64,000 nucleotides of DNA. Origin: Microbacterium testaceum StLB037. Its GTDB lineage: Bacteria > Actinomycetota > Actinomycetes > Actinomycetales > Microbacteriaceae. Below the pieces are notes generated by a model, which saw only the letters and a list, made by a program, of their open reading frames with translations, had not been told where the DNA came from and searched no databases. Shown here one piece after another: positions 46,241 through 57,275 of this stretch (within the stretch, counting starts at the first letter, position 1; each line of letters opens with the position of its first letter). The translations under genes and the position numbers were made by a program. The stretch spans positions 124,001-188,000 of the forward strand of contig NZ_FNJN01000001.1 in NCBI RefSeq assembly GCF_900104345.1. The letters run 5' to 3'.

Positions 46241-47473
46241 TCAGGCGCCGGCGACGAGTGCGCGCTGGCGGAGGATCTCCTTCGTCGCCGCGATGCCGAC
46301 GATGGTCAGGACGACCACCTCGGACGCAGCCAGCCCCCACACCACCGCGGTCGCACCGACGGTGGCGCCGAGCAGAGCCATGACGGGGAGACCGACGCAC
46401 GCCGACGAGATGATCGCCGCGAGGACGACGCGGTTGCGATTCGCAGGCACGAGGACGTTGCGGATGAGCGGCGTGGTCAGCGAGATGATGAGGTAGGTCA
46501 CCCCGTACGCCGGGAACATCGAGGGCGGCGGCGCGACCGCGGACCCGAGGAACGCCGCGGTCAGCCACGGGCCGAGGAGGACCAACACCAACAGCCCCAC
46601 GATGCCGACGACGAAGTGGAGTGCGAGCGCCACGAGGTGTCGCCGCGTGCGCCCCTGTTCCCATGCTGCCTCGAGGACCCACTTCTGCAGGGTGTTGCCG
46701 ACGATGAGGATCGCGGTCAGGCCGACGCGATAGAGCTTGTCGGCCGAGGTGAGTTCGGCGGCCGCCTGCGTACCCACGAGTCCCTGGGTGATCGGCACGG
46801 GGGCGGTCGTGTAGCTGCCGCCCAACCCGTCTGCGCTCGCGAGGGGGAGGTTCTGCCGGAAGCTCCGGCCGATACCGGGCAGATGGAACGGTGGGACGAC
46901 CCGGCCGAACAGGTGCATGTGGAGGGCGGCAAGACCCACGAGGGTTCCGATGATCATGAGGAGCGGGTACGCCACGATCTGGCCGGTCAGCTGCATCACG
47001 AGCGCGCTACCCGCGGTGAACACCGCCATCGGGATCGCCTCGAACCACAGGACCATCCGTGCGCGACCCGTGCCCACGGCATACCACGACATGGTGAGTC
47101 CGGTGAGACCTGTCGCCAACACCACGAGCGCGGCGACCCCGCCGAAGGCCCCGCCGACGAGAGTCGCGGCGATCCACGCCGTCACCCCGCCCACGACCGC
47201 GAAGACGGCCAGACGCGACCAGAAGCTGTGCGCATAGACGTCGCGGCGGGCGTCGTCGTGTTCGGCCATCGCGATGCGCGCACCGCCGGCGACGTTCCAT
47301 CCGTAGCTCGAGATCATCGCGAGCAGGCTGCCGAGCGCCTGGCCTGTGCCGATCGCCGCCCACCCCTCGGCTCCCTGGATGCGGGCCGCGATGGGCAGCA
47401 CGAGCAGCGGCACGACGGCGACGATCATCGGCGCCGTACCGAAGCCGATCAGGCGGGCGAGAAGAACCTTCAC
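46241..47473 (-). CDS. Polysaccharide flippase (Wzx-like, MOP superfamily)
   Basis: A 410-residue membrane protein with about twelve hydrophobic segments, such as APMIVAVVPLLVLPIAARI, VGIVGLLVLVLLGPWLTAAF and ATVGATAVVWGLAASEVVVL. This topology and SADKLYRVGLTAILIVGNTL fit Wzx/RfbX-type flippases of lipid-linked repeat units. The GTG at 47473 overlaps the upstream GT4 stop by 4 nt. It is the last gene of a five-gene leftward operon with two GT4 proteins, a GT2 and a large membrane protein. It provides an export route separate from the Wzm/Wzt transporter. Confidence 0.85.
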   Translation of the reverse strand: MKVLLARLIGFGTAPMIVAVVPLLVLPIAARIQGAEGWAAIGTGQALGSLLAMISSYGWNVAGGARIAMAEHDDARRDVYAHSFWSRLAVFAVVGGVTAWIAATLVGGAFGGVAALVVLATGLTGLTMSWYAVGTGRARMVLWFEAIPMAVFTAGSALVMQLTGQIVAYPLLMIIGTLVGLAALHMHLFGRVVPPFHLPGIGRSFRQNLPLASADGLGGSYTTAPVPITQGLVGTQAAAELTSADKLYRVGLTAILIVGNTLQKWVLEAAWEQGRTRRHLVALALHFVVGIVGLLVLVLLGPWLTAAFLGSAVAPPPSMFPAYGVTYLIISLTTPLIRNVLVPANRNRVVLAAIISSACVGLPVMALLGATVGATAVVWGLAASEVVVLTIVGIAATKEILRQRALVAGA

Positions 47474-48597
47474 CGGGCACGCTCCGCCAGAACGCGATCG
47501 AGCACTCCCGCGGTCGCCTCGGCGGCGGCATCCCACGTGAACCGCGACGCCCACCGCTGCGCGTCCGCCCGCGCGACGTCATCGACGGGGGCCCGCAGCG
47601 CCGCCGTGATCGCGGCGCCGAAGGTGTCGGCATCTCGGGCATCGGCGTAGCGGGCAGCGTCGCCACCGACCTCCCGCAGGACGGGGACATCGTGGGCGAG
47701 AACGGGAACGCGTCGGCGCAGCGCATCGACCACCGGCAGGCCGAAGCCCTCGGCGAGAGACGGGCAGACGTAGAGATCGGCGCGCTGATAGAGCGCCTCG
47801 AGCTGGTCGTCGGTGACCCAGCCGGGCAGGATCACGTCGCGCTCCAGGCCCAGTCGGACGACGTCGTCGGCGAGCGGGTCGGGCAGCTTGCTGCCGACGA
47901 TGACGGTCATCGGGCGTTCGGCGGGCGCGATGGTCGCGAGGGCGCGGAGCAGCCCCGGGAAGTTCTTGTGCGGCATGCGGTTGCCGACGCTGAGCACGAC
48001 CGGGCGATCCGCGGGCAGTGCCAGAGCCGACAGGATGCCGCCCGGTGCGGCGACCGGAGCCGGCTCCGAGCTGCCGTTGTGCACGACCGCGATGCGCGAG
48101 GCGGGAACGCCGAGGAAGCGCCCGATGCTGTCGGCGGCGGCGTGCGAGACCGTCACGACTCGGTCGGCCGTCTGCGCCGAACGACGCATGAGGAGAGAGG
48201 TCGCACTCCGCTGCGCCCGCTGGGCGAGACCGCCGGGCACCTCGTCGTAGATCGCGTCGTGCACCGTGACGACCCGGGGGACACCGCGGAAGACGGGACC
48301 GAAGTTCGCCGGCGCCCACACGAGATCGGCGCGCCCCCGCCGAGCGAGCAGATCGGTCGCCGCGACCGCGCCCAGGGCCCACGTCGCCGGGTCGGAACCC
48401 ACCCACGACACCGTCTGCACGCGGCCGGGGAAGAACGCCGACACGCGGTCGGTGCCATCGCGCCCGGTGAGCGCGGCGAAGCGCGTGTCGGGCAGGAGAG
48501 CGGCTATACGGGGGAGCAGCTCGCGGACGTAGGTTTCGGTGCCCCCGCGCGAGCCGGTGAATCCCAGGAGGTCGACGAGGACGCGGCGCGCGGCCAT
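47470..48597 (-). CDS. GT4 family glycosyltransferase
   Basis: A 375-residue GT-B enzyme. GTETYVRELLPRIAALLPD is the N-lobe entry, VHDAIYDEVPGGLAQRAQR and VVTVSHAAADSIGRFLGVP mark the inter-lobe region, VVLSVGNRMPHKNFPGLLRA starts the C-lobe, and LYVCPSLAEGFGLPVVDAL carries the conserved acidic EGFG motif that binds the nucleotide sugar. It resembles MtfB/mannosyltransferase-like members. The ATG overlaps the upstream stop by one base and the downstream flippase by 4 nt. Donor unknown. Confidence 0.92.
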   Translation of the reverse strand: MAARRVLVDLLGFTGSRGGTETYVRELLPRIAALLPDTRFAALTGRDGTDRVSAFFPGRVQTVSWVGSDPATWALGAVAATDLLARRGRADLVWAPANFGPVFRGVPRVVTVHDAIYDEVPGGLAQRAQRSATSLLMRRSAQTADRVVTVSHAAADSIGRFLGVPASRIAVVHNGSSEPAPVAAPGGILSALALPADRPVVLSVGNRMPHKNFPGLLRALATIAPAERPMTVIVGSKLPDPLADDVVRLGLERDVILPGWVTDDQLEALYQRADLYVCPSLAEGFGLPVVDALRRRVPVLAHDVPVLREVGGDAARYADARDADTFGAAITAALRAPVDDVARADAQRWASRFTWDAAAEATAGVLDRVLAERAR

Positions 48598-49793
48598 CAG
48601 CTCTCGATGACGGCTTCGGGGCGCTGCTCGCGCCGGGGCGTGGTCAGCACGCCCGAGAAGAAGCTCATCATCGCCGTCTGGAAACCGAGGATGATCAGCA
48701 ACGCGCTCGGCACGGCGATGCGCACGGCCTGCGCGGCGTTCTGCGCACCGAAGTCGAGATTGCCCCACAGGGCTACCTGGACGATGCCGATGATGATGCC
48801 GAGGAAGAACAGACCCACACCGATCAGCAGGCCGCGCTCCGCCGACCACTTCGCCACGATGCGTCGGTATCTCTCGCTCGTGGGCAGGAATCCTTCCTGC
48901 GTGGCGTAGAGCTTGGTCAGCCAGAAGAACAGCAGGGATTGGAACCCGATCACGCACAGGGCGCTCGCGTAGACCATGGTCGTGACGTCGAAGCCCACGC
49001 CCCCGACGCGGATGCCGCCGAAAGCGAGCACCCCCACCGCGATCGCGCCGAAGAAGAAGGCGACCAGCCCCGGGTAGACGAAGAGCCACCGGGGGGCGAA
49101 GAGCAGAAGGAAGCGAAGGTGGCGCCACCCGTCGTGCCAGCTGCGCAGGTGCGGCGGACGCGAGCGCCCGTCCTTCTTAAGTGTCGTCGGCACCTCTTCG
49201 ATGCGGAAGCGGGCCAGCGAGGCGCGCACCACCATCTCGGAGGCGAACTCCATTCCCGTGGTCTGCAGGTCGAGCTCGCGGATGCGCGCGCGGTTGAAGC
49301 CGCGCAGGCCGCAGTGGAAGTCGCGGATGCCCGGCTTGAAGAACAGCTCGCCGATGAACGAGAGCACCGGGTTGCCGAGGTACTTGTGCAGCGGGGGCAT
49401 GGCACCCGGCTCGATGCCGCCGCGGAACCGGTTGCCCATGACGAGGTCGGCGCCCGCGCGCAGGCGCTCGACGAACGGCTCGAGGTTCTCGAAGTCGTAG
49501 CTGTCGTCAGCGTCCGCCATGATGATGTACCGACCGCGGGCCGTCTCGATGCCGTTGATGAGCGCGGCACCGTAGCCACGGCGCGGGGCGTGCGAGACCC
49601 GCGCACCGAGACCCTCGGCGAGGGCCTGCGAGCCGTCCGTGCTCCCGTTGTCGGAGATGAGGATCTCACCCTGGATGCCGCTGCGCTCGAGGAAGCCCTG
49701 CGCCTTGCGGATGCAGACCTCCAGCGTCTCCACCTCGTTGAGGCAGGGCATGAGGATCGTCAACTCGAGGTCGGACGGTGCGGGAGTTGTCAC
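48597..49793 (-). CDS. GT2 glycosyltransferase with C-terminal membrane helices
   Basis: A 398-residue enzyme. The GT-A domain has LTILMPCLNEVETLEVCIRK, GEILISDNGSTDGSQ, RGYGAALINGIETARGRYI, MADADDSYDFENLEPF and DFHCGLRGFNR, features of polyprenyl-phosphate hexose synthases. Four hydrophobic segments follow from about residue 235 (FLLLFAPRWLFVYPGLVAFFF, then others). It may load undecaprenyl phosphate with a hexose for extracytoplasmic transfer. The GTG overlaps the upstream GT4 stop by 4 nt. It is a middle gene of the leftward five-gene operon. Confidence 0.9.
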   Translation of the reverse strand: MTTPAPSDLELTILMPCLNEVETLEVCIRKAQGFLERSGIQGEILISDNGSTDGSQALAEGLGARVSHAPRRGYGAALINGIETARGRYIIMADADDSYDFENLEPFVERLRAGADLVMGNRFRGGIEPGAMPPLHKYLGNPVLSFIGELFFKPGIRDFHCGLRGFNRARIRELDLQTTGMEFASEMVVRASLARFRIEEVPTTLKKDGRSRPPHLRSWHDGWRHLRFLLLFAPRWLFVYPGLVAFFFGAIAVGVLAFGGIRVGGVGFDVTTMVYASALCVIGFQSLLFFWLTKLYATQEGFLPTSERYRRIVAKWSAERGLLIGVGLFFLGIIIGIVQVALWGNLDFGAQNAAQAVRIAVPSALLIILGFQTAMMSFFSGVLTTPRREQRPEAVIES

Positions 49794-50986
49794 GGGCTGT
49801 CTTCTTTCGTCTTCACCGTGGCGGGGCTCGGCAGCGGCAGTGCCGAGAGGATGCCTTCCACGGTGCGGCGGATGGTTCGGGTGCCGACGGCGGTGTCGTA
49901 CCAGGCGCGCGAAGAGCGGCGCAGGTCGTCACTTCCGTCGGCGACGTCCCGGATGGCCCGGGCGAGGTCGGCGGGGCGAGTGGTGGGCGAGACGACGCCG
50001 TTGACGCCGTCTTCGATGAGTTCGGTGGCGGCGTTGCCCTCGTCGGCGACGAGGACGACGGGGGTGCCGTGCGCGTTCGCCTCGACGACGACGAGACCGT
50101 ACCCCTCGCGGCGCGAGGGGTTCGCGAGGGCGAGGGCGCCGTGCATGAGGCGGTCCAGCTCGGCGTCGGACACGAAGCCGGGGAAGTCGGTCCACGACTC
50201 CCCGCCCACGCGGTGGACTTCGGCCCGGACGGCCTCGGAGCTGGGACCGGTGCCGAGAATCACGAGGCGCAGGTCGGGAATGTGCTCGCGGGCCGCGGCG
50301 ATCGCGGCGGGGAGGACGTCCACGCGCTTGTCGGGGATGTGTCGGCCGGCATAGAGGACGTAGGGCGGAATGGCGGCCGGCGATGGGACCCCCACCTCGA
50401 CGGCGCCGTCGATCAGTCCGGGACTGACCAGAGGGGCGCGACGCAGCCCCTCACGTCTCAGACGGGTGGCCGAGAGCTGCGAGTGGCAGGTGGCCAGCGG
50501 TGTGATCGCTATGGCGACGCGCTGAAGGGCCCAGGCGATGGTCCCGGTGACGAGACCCGAATACTCGATCCACTGACGTCGATGCCACACCTCGAGGTAG
50601 TCCACGACGAGGCGCGTGCCCGAACCGAGCAGGGCCAGTCGGGCGGCGAACACGTTGAAGATCGGGAGACCGCTCACGATGACGGCCGCGTAGCGACGGC
50701 GGCGACGCGTCAGCGCACCGAACAGTCCTGCCGCGTATCGAAGCGCAGCGGGGATTCGCCGCACTCCGTCGGAAGAGTAGAGCGAAAGGCGACCGGTGAC
50801 CGGCACGATCCGGAAACGGTCCTCGCGCGGAGCGGCCCCGACCCACTGCACAGCGGTCAGGTAGTCGACGTCGAGACCCGCGCGCCCCAGCTCGTCGGCG
50901 AAAGCGCGGTACTGCCGCTCTCCACCACCTGTGGAATAGGGGAACAGGCAGTCGTACGCGACTGCCACGGTCGAGGCGCGCGACAC
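49790..50986 (-). CDS. GT4 family glycosyltransferase
   Basis: A 398-residue GT-B enzyme. STGGGERQYRAFADELGRAG is the N-lobe glycine loop, YAGRHIPDKRVDVLPAAI begins the donor lobe, and ALALANPSRREGYGLVVVEAN carries the acidic motif. GTPVVLVADEGNAATELI completes the site. The C-terminus ends with a short basic tail. It starts with GTG at 50986, one base after the stop of the DUF6541-like gene, and overlaps the downstream GT2 by 4 nt. Its sugar specificity is unknown. Confidence 0.92.
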   Translation of the reverse strand: MSRASTVAVAYDCLFPYSTGGGERQYRAFADELGRAGLDVDYLTAVQWVGAAPREDRFRIVPVTGRLSLYSSDGVRRIPAALRYAAGLFGALTRRRRRYAAVIVSGLPIFNVFAARLALLGSGTRLVVDYLEVWHRRQWIEYSGLVTGTIAWALQRVAIAITPLATCHSQLSATRLRREGLRRAPLVSPGLIDGAVEVGVPSPAAIPPYVLYAGRHIPDKRVDVLPAAIAAAREHIPDLRLVILGTGPSSEAVRAEVHRVGGESWTDFPGFVSDAELDRLMHGALALANPSRREGYGLVVVEANAHGTPVVLVADEGNAATELIEDGVNGVVSPTTRPADLARAIRDVADGSDDLRRSSRAWYDTAVGTRTIRRTVEGILSALPLPSPATVKTKEDSP

Positions 50987-50987
50987 C

Positions 50988-52904
50988 TCAGCACCCCTCG
51001 ATGCGGAACAGTCGCGCCTCGGGACCCTGGGAGTCCACGAGCACGAGATGCGTGCCGGGGGTGAGGTCTTGGATGCCGCTGTACGCCGCCGCGCCCGCTG
51101 GATCGATAACGTCCTGCGTGCCGAAGTCGAGCACGTAGTCGATGCCCAGCTCGTCGACGGTGCGGCACACGGCCGGATCGGAGTCGATGTCGCGCAGGTG
51201 TGTGTTGAGGAAGAGCAACTCGGGAGAGGGGTTTCCGAAGACGTGCTTCTGAGTGACCTGGCGATCGGCGAAGGCCAGAGCGAGCGAGGCTCCGGTGCGA
51301 GGGCTGCCGGCGATGAGGGCGTCTGCGGGTGTCTCGTCGTCGAGACGCTCGAGCAGGGCCTCTTCGTCGGACGAGAGGATGAGCGAGCTGTCGGTGTATG
51401 CGTACGCTTCGTGCACCTGACTCAAGGCGATGCGCACATTGGGGCCGATCGCGACGGAGAACACGGCGGCGATTCCGACGACGACGGCACCGATGCGCGC
51501 CCACGCCGGCACACGGCGCGCACGGACGGCGGCCCGGAGGAGGTCGACGACCGCCAGGGCTCCGAGCGTGGCGACCGGAATGGCCACCAGGGGGAGCAGC
51601 GCGGCGAGTCGGTTGGAGTCGTTGTACCACGGGTTCGTGAGCAGCTGACGCAGGGGACTGTCGATGCGCAGACCCGAGGCGACGGCGAACAGCACCACGG
51701 CGACGGCGAAAGGCGCCAGCACCGGGAGCAGGCGCGGGCGGCGCGCAACGGCGATGAAGCCCGCGATGAGCAACAACGAGGCGACCACGGTGGGTGTGAA
51801 CCCGCGGGGTGCGGCGAACAGCCCCTCGCCGAGCGACTGCGACAGCTGCTGCCAGGGGGCCCAGCCCGAGTGCTCGGCTCCCGTGCGGAAGACCGCGACG
51901 GTACCCGCCATCGCGACGGCGAAGGCGGCGGTGGAGACCACCAGCCCGACGACGGCACCGCGGGTGCGTTCGGTGACCGCCCGCACGGCGAAGGTCGTGA
52001 TCACGGCGGCCGCCGCGAAGAACAGCAGGCTCAGGAAGGCATTCGGGTGGCCGAGGAAGGTTCCCCCCGCCAGGAGGGCCACGAGCAGTGCCGACCGCAC
52101 GAGGGCGGGCGCGCCCCGCTCGGGCAGCATCGTCACGATGACCGCGAGGGCGGCGGGGAGCATCGCGTAGCCCACCAGGTTCGGGTACAGGACGCCCCAG
52201 TTGAAGAACAGGGCGGGGAAGGCACCGAACCCCGTCGACAAGGCTGCGGACACGACATACGCCGTTCGGCGCTGGGCGAAGAACGCCCCGGCTAGAGCCA
52301 TCACCGAAGCCGGCCAGAGGATCGACACGATCGCCAGGTTGGAACCGTTCACCGCGACAGGGACGGACGCCCCCGTCAGCTCGGCGCCGAGCGTGGTGAG
52401 AGCGTGCCAAGCGTTGGGGTAGAAGCCGATGTCGGAGGTGGAGCCGATCTGGAACGGCGATGCGCTGCCGTTCTGAAGGCCGAGCGCGATCGCGTTCAGG
52501 TGGACGATGTTGTCGAAGCGCTGCGCGATGTTGCCCGGGGCGCCGAAGGCCCGGGCGAACATGACAGCGCTGACGAGGGCTGTCGCGGCGAGGGCGAGGA
52601 GCGCGACCAGACCGGTACGGCGCCGGGTGGGTGCCGCGTCGACCCCGGCGAAGCGACGCAGCACGAGCGCGATGCCGACGACCACGAGAGTGACCAGAGC
52701 CAGGGGGATGACGTTCCAACGCAGACCCACGAGGGGGGCGACGGATGCCGCGGCCGCGGCGATCGTGACCGAGATCGCCGGAGCGAGCAGAAGTCGCTGA
52801 GGGCTGCGCCACCCCCATCCCGCCACGACCACGGCGAAGCCGGGGATGATCAGGACGGCGGCGACCGCGAGGTACGCCGGAATCGCGCTGATCCAGTCAC
52901 CCAT
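50988..52904 (-). CDS. Large multi-spanning membrane protein (DUF6541-like)
   Basis: A 638-residue protein with about 14-16 hydrophobic segments and a soluble C-terminal tail of roughly 120 residues. The loop after the early helices contains FDNIVHLNAIALGLQNG and IGSTSDIGFYPNAWHALTTL, which has the acidic/His pattern expected for a GT-C-like catalytic loop. The tail, with DDETPADALIAGSPRTGAS and YVLDFGTQD, is typical of actinobacterial DUF6541 proteins. It heads the leftward operon of three glycosyltransferases and a flippase. A sugar-transfer role on the outer face is plausible but not shown. Confidence 0.8.
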   Translation of the reverse strand: MGDWISAIPAYLAVAAVLIIPGFAVVVAGWGWRSPQRLLLAPAISVTIAAAAASVAPLVGLRWNVIPLALVTLVVVGIALVLRRFAGVDAAPTRRRTGLVALLALAATALVSAVMFARAFGAPGNIAQRFDNIVHLNAIALGLQNGSASPFQIGSTSDIGFYPNAWHALTTLGAELTGASVPVAVNGSNLAIVSILWPASVMALAGAFFAQRRTAYVVSAALSTGFGAFPALFFNWGVLYPNLVGYAMLPAALAVIVTMLPERGAPALVRSALLVALLAGGTFLGHPNAFLSLLFFAAAAVITTFAVRAVTERTRGAVVGLVVSTAAFAVAMAGTVAVFRTGAEHSGWAPWQQLSQSLGEGLFAAPRGFTPTVVASLLLIAGFIAVARRPRLLPVLAPFAVAVVLFAVASGLRIDSPLRQLLTNPWYNDSNRLAALLPLVAIPVATLGALAVVDLLRAAVRARRVPAWARIGAVVVGIAAVFSVAIGPNVRIALSQVHEAYAYTDSSLILSSDEEALLERLDDETPADALIAGSPRTGASLALAFADRQVTQKHVFGNPSPELLFLNTHLRDIDSDPAVCRTVDELGIDYVLDFGTQDVIDPAGAAAYSGIQDLTPGTHLVLVDSQGPEARLFRIEGC

Positions 52905-53006
52905 GCAATTCCGTCTCCGTCTGCGGCCGTTTCGACATGCCATCGTATCGGACGGTCTCTGCGGGGCCCCTGAGCGCGGCCGCCGAGGCTCGGATGCGCC
53001 CCGGGT

Positions 53007-54208
<1,202 letters not shown>

Positions 54209-54215
54209 CGTCGTC

Positions 54216-56258
54216 GTGCATCTGACCCTCGGGTCGCCCACCCGCCCCGTGCCCCTCGAGCGGCCGGCGGAGGGGCGTTGGGCGTACCGTCGCGACATCG
54301 ACGGGCTGCGCGCCGTCGCGATCCTCCTGGTGGTGTCGTACCACGTCTGGTTCGGGCGGGTCTCGGGCGGCGTCGACGTCTTCTTGATGCTGTCGGCGTT
54401 CTTCCTCACCCGCGGATTCGTCCGTCGGATGGCGGGCCCGGCTCCGGTCCGCCCGATCCGACACCTGCTCGGTGTGTTCCGCCGCCTGCTCCCGGCGGCA
54501 GCCGTGACCCTGGTCGGCATCCTGGCCGTGGTGTGGGCGGTATATCCCGAGGCGATGCGGCGTTCGGTCGCCGAGCAGGCGTGGGCATCGCTCGGGTACG
54601 TGCAGAACTGGCTGCTGGCATCCGAGTCAGTGGACTACTACGCCCGCACCGACGTCCCGAGCCCGCTCCAGCATTTCTGGTCGATGTCGGTGCAGGGGCA
54701 GGCCTTCGTGCTGTGGGTGCTCCTGCTCTGGGGCTGCCAGATCGTGGTCCGGCGTCGCGGATGGTCCCCCGACCGCGTGGTCGGTGTGGTCTTCGGCGCG
54801 GTGTTTGCGATCTCGTTCGTCTACTCCGTCGTCCGCACCGCCTCGGCTCAGCAGCTGGCGTACTTCGACACGGGGGCGCGGCTGTGGGAGTTCGCCGCGG
54901 GGTCGCTGGTGGTCGTCGCCCTGCCCCACGTGCGTCTCGGGAAGGTGGCGCGCACGCTCGTGGGGTGGGCCGGGCTGGTCGGCCTGCTCGTCCTCGGCGC
55001 CGTGCTCGACGTCCAGGGCGGGTTCCCCGGGTTCCTCGCCCTGTGGCCCGTGCTGTGCGCGGCGGCGATCGTGGTGTCGGGCTCGGGCGAGACCGGCCGG
55101 TTCTCGCTCGCCGCGCTGCTTTCTTCGCGTCCGCTGCAGGCGATCGGTCGCGACGCGTACGCGCTGTATCTGGTCCACTGGCCGATCCTGGTCACCTTTC
55201 TGATCGTCAACGGCCGCACCGAGGTGGGCCTGGTCGGTGGGGCGGGGATTATCGCGCTCTCGCTGCTGCTCGCTCGCGTTCTGACGTGGGCCGTCGACCG
55301 TCCCGTCCGCGCGTGGCGACGCGGCAACAGCTCCCCACTGGTGCCGGTCGCGGTTCTCGCGGTCGCTGTCGCGATCGTCGCCGTTCCGGTCGGCACCTGG
55401 CAGACCGCGACGTGGGTGCAGGAGCGAGCGATCGAGGCGAGGGCGCTGCAGGCCAATCCCGGGGCGGCAGTCCTCCGCGATCCTTCGCTGGCCAGGACTC
55501 CCGCCGATGCCCCGCTGCTTCCACTGCCGTCCCTCATCGACGACGAGTGGGTCCATCTGGACCGCGAGTGCTCGGCGGAGTGGGCGAATGACATCGAGGA
55601 GTTGCGGGGGACCTGCTCCGAGACCACCGGCACACCTCGGGCTCGTCACACGGTCGCCGTGATCGGGGACTCGCACGCTCAACAGATCACGAGCGCCCTG
55701 CTTCCGGTGGCCGAGGCGAACGGATGGGGCGTGGTCTTCCTCATCAAGGGTGGATGCTCGATGGGGCTCGACGAGCCGGGAATGGACGAGCGGTGCGACG
55801 GGTGGCGCGAGGCGGCGATCGAGCTCGTCGAACGGGTGCGGCCCGATGCGGCGTTGACCGTGGTGACCCGATCTGACGCCGGCGAGGACGACGAGCGTTT
55901 GCGTCCGGGCATCGAACGCTTCCTGGACCGGATGGACGGCGCAGGGGTGCAGGTGCTGGGGGTGCGCGACAACCCGCGCTTCGCGTTCAACATGTACGAC
56001 TGCGTCGTCGCATCGGAAGACCCGCTCGACTGCGCGGTTCCGCGGTCGGCGTCGCTCGCCGACCGGAACCCCGCCGACGATCTCGACCGCGCCGGTCTTC
56101 ACCTTCTCGACCTCACGCCGTGGATCTGCCCCGACGACCTCTGCGTCGGTGTGATCGGGAACGTCGCGGTCTACCGCGACGACAATCACCTGAGCCGCCT
56201 CTACGCACGCACGTTGAGCCCGTCGCTGGCCGAGCAGCTCCCGGGCACGATCGGCTGA
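54216..56258 (+). CDS. Acyltransferase-3 (OafA-type) with C-terminal SGNH domain
   Basis: A 680-residue membrane O-acyltransferase. RRDIDGLRAVAILLVVSYHV is the acyltransferase-3 signature with its conserved His; about ten membrane segments follow up to residue 400. FWSMSVQGQAF and LQAIGRDAYALYLVHWPIL are the other family landmarks. The soluble C-terminal part has VAVIGDSHAQQITSALL, the SGNH block I, and late DDNHLSRLYAR, the catalytic Asp-His block. Such fusions acetylate or otherwise acylate surface glycans. The GTG at 54216 is used because it lies 7 bp after glf; a later start is possible. Probably it decorates the glycan containing galactofuranose. Confidence 0.9.
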   Translation: MHLTLGSPTRPVPLERPAEGRWAYRRDIDGLRAVAILLVVSYHVWFGRVSGGVDVFLMLSAFFLTRGFVRRMAGPAPVRPIRHLLGVFRRLLPAAAVTLVGILAVVWAVYPEAMRRSVAEQAWASLGYVQNWLLASESVDYYARTDVPSPLQHFWSMSVQGQAFVLWVLLLWGCQIVVRRRGWSPDRVVGVVFGAVFAISFVYSVVRTASAQQLAYFDTGARLWEFAAGSLVVVALPHVRLGKVARTLVGWAGLVGLLVLGAVLDVQGGFPGFLALWPVLCAAAIVVSGSGETGRFSLAALLSSRPLQAIGRDAYALYLVHWPILVTFLIVNGRTEVGLVGGAGIIALSLLLARVLTWAVDRPVRAWRRGNSSPLVPVAVLAVAVAIVAVPVGTWQTATWVQERAIEARALQANPGAAVLRDPSLARTPADAPLLPLPSLIDDEWVHLDRECSAEWANDIEELRGTCSETTGTPRARHTVAVIGDSHAQQITSALLPVAEANGWGVVFLIKGGCSMGLDEPGMDERCDGWREAAIELVERVRPDAALTVVTRSDAGEDDERLRPGIERFLDRMDGAGVQVLGVRDNPRFAFNMYDCVVASEDPLDCAVPRSASLADRNPADDLDRAGLHLLDLTPWICPDDLCVGVIGNVAVYRDDNHLSRLYARTLSPSLAEQLPGTIG

Positions 56259-56284
56259 GCGGGGCGCGCAAGAGCGTGCCCCGC
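56259..56284. terminator. Hairpin between the acyltransferase and convergent glfT1-like gene
   Basis: GCGGGGC at 56259-56265 and GCCCCGC at 56278-56284 form a 7-bp stem with a 12-nt loop immediately after the acyltransferase stop, in the 45-bp convergent gap. Confidence 0.55.
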
Positions 56285-56303
56285 GTCGAGCCGCGCGATC
56301 GGT

Positions 56304-57275
56304 TCAGCTGACCGGCTGCGACTGCTCCAGCGGCGGCATGGGCTTCCACGACGCGTCGTGCAGGATGCGCCGGCCGTCACGGAGTCCGCGGAAGAGGTGG
56401 CTCGTGCCGGTGATCTTGCGCTCGACGACGACGAGGCGGATGAGTTCCTTGACGAAGGTGAGCGTCGTCCCGAGGGTGAAGGGCAGCGCGCGGTAGACGC
56501 CGAGCGCGCGGTAGTACTTCTGCAGGTAGGCGCGGTTGCGCATGATGTAGTACCGGTACGCGTCGCTCGAGGCGTTCATGTGCCGGATGCCCATGTCCCA
56601 CTGCTTGATCTCGCGCGTGCGACGCAGCACGAACTCGTTCACGATGACCGACGGCGTCTGACGCGAGGCCAACCACCCGTAGAGCTGGTCGTCCCAGTAG
56701 ATGAAGAAGCGCGGATCGGGGAGGCCGATCTTGGCCACGATGTCGCGGTGGATGAACATGCCCTCGAAGCAGCCCGAGTTCATCGGCTTGAAGCCGGAGT
56801 CGTCGAACTCCGCCGGAGCGAAGGGGATGGGGATCGCCATCGACTCGGCCACCCGGTACTGCCAGTAGAACTCGCTGCCGTCGTAGTCGTACCGGCGGCC
56901 CTGGATGCTGCGGAAGCGGGGGGTCCAGTGGCCCATGCGGGCGAGCCCGTCGGTGACCACCTCGACGTCGTCGTCCATGAGCCAGATCCACTCGGACCCG
57001 AGTTCGTAGGCGACGCGCATGCCCTCGCTGAAGCCTCCGGAACCACCGGTGTTCGTGTCGAGGCGGCGGTAGACCAGTTCGGTGGGCAGGCGGTCGCGGA
57101 ACGACTCGACCACCGCGGTCGTGTCGTCGGTCGAGGCGTTGTCGATCACGACGAGGCGACCGGGCGCCGGGTCCATGCGCTCGATGCTCTCAAGCAACCG
57201 CGTCAGCAGGTGCGTGCGGTTGTAGGTGACCACGACGATCGTCGCGGTCTTCGGGTCGAACGGGGCCGTGGTCAC
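56304..57275 (-). CDS. GT2 glycosyltransferase, GlfT1-like (galactofuranosyltransferase candidate)
   Basis: A 323-residue GT-A enzyme. IVVVTYNRTHLLTRLLESI and LVVIDNASTDDTTA bind the nucleotide, NTGGSGGFSEGMR is a hallmark of galactofuranosyltransferases, WIWLMDDDVEVV is the metal site and FIYWDDQLYGWLAS carries the catalytic acidic pair. This is close in layout to mycobacterial GlfT1, which adds the first galactofuranoses to the linker. The GTG overlaps the stop of the GlfT2 homologue by 4 nt. The name is inferred from motifs and neighbourhood with glf and glfT2. Confidence 0.82.
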   Translation of the reverse strand: MTTAPFDPKTATIVVVTYNRTHLLTRLLESIERMDPAPGRLVVIDNASTDDTTAVVESFRDRLPTELVYRRLDTNTGGSGGFSEGMRVAYELGSEWIWLMDDDVEVVTDGLARMGHWTPRFRSIQGRRYDYDGSEFYWQYRVAESMAIPIPFAPAEFDDSGFKPMNSGCFEGMFIHRDIVAKIGLPDPRFFIYWDDQLYGWLASRQTPSVIVNEFVLRRTREIKQWDMGIRHMNASSDAYRYYIMRNRAYLQKYYRALGVYRALPFTLGTTLTFVKELIRLVVVERKITGTSHLFRGLRDGRRILHDASWKPMPPLEQSQPVS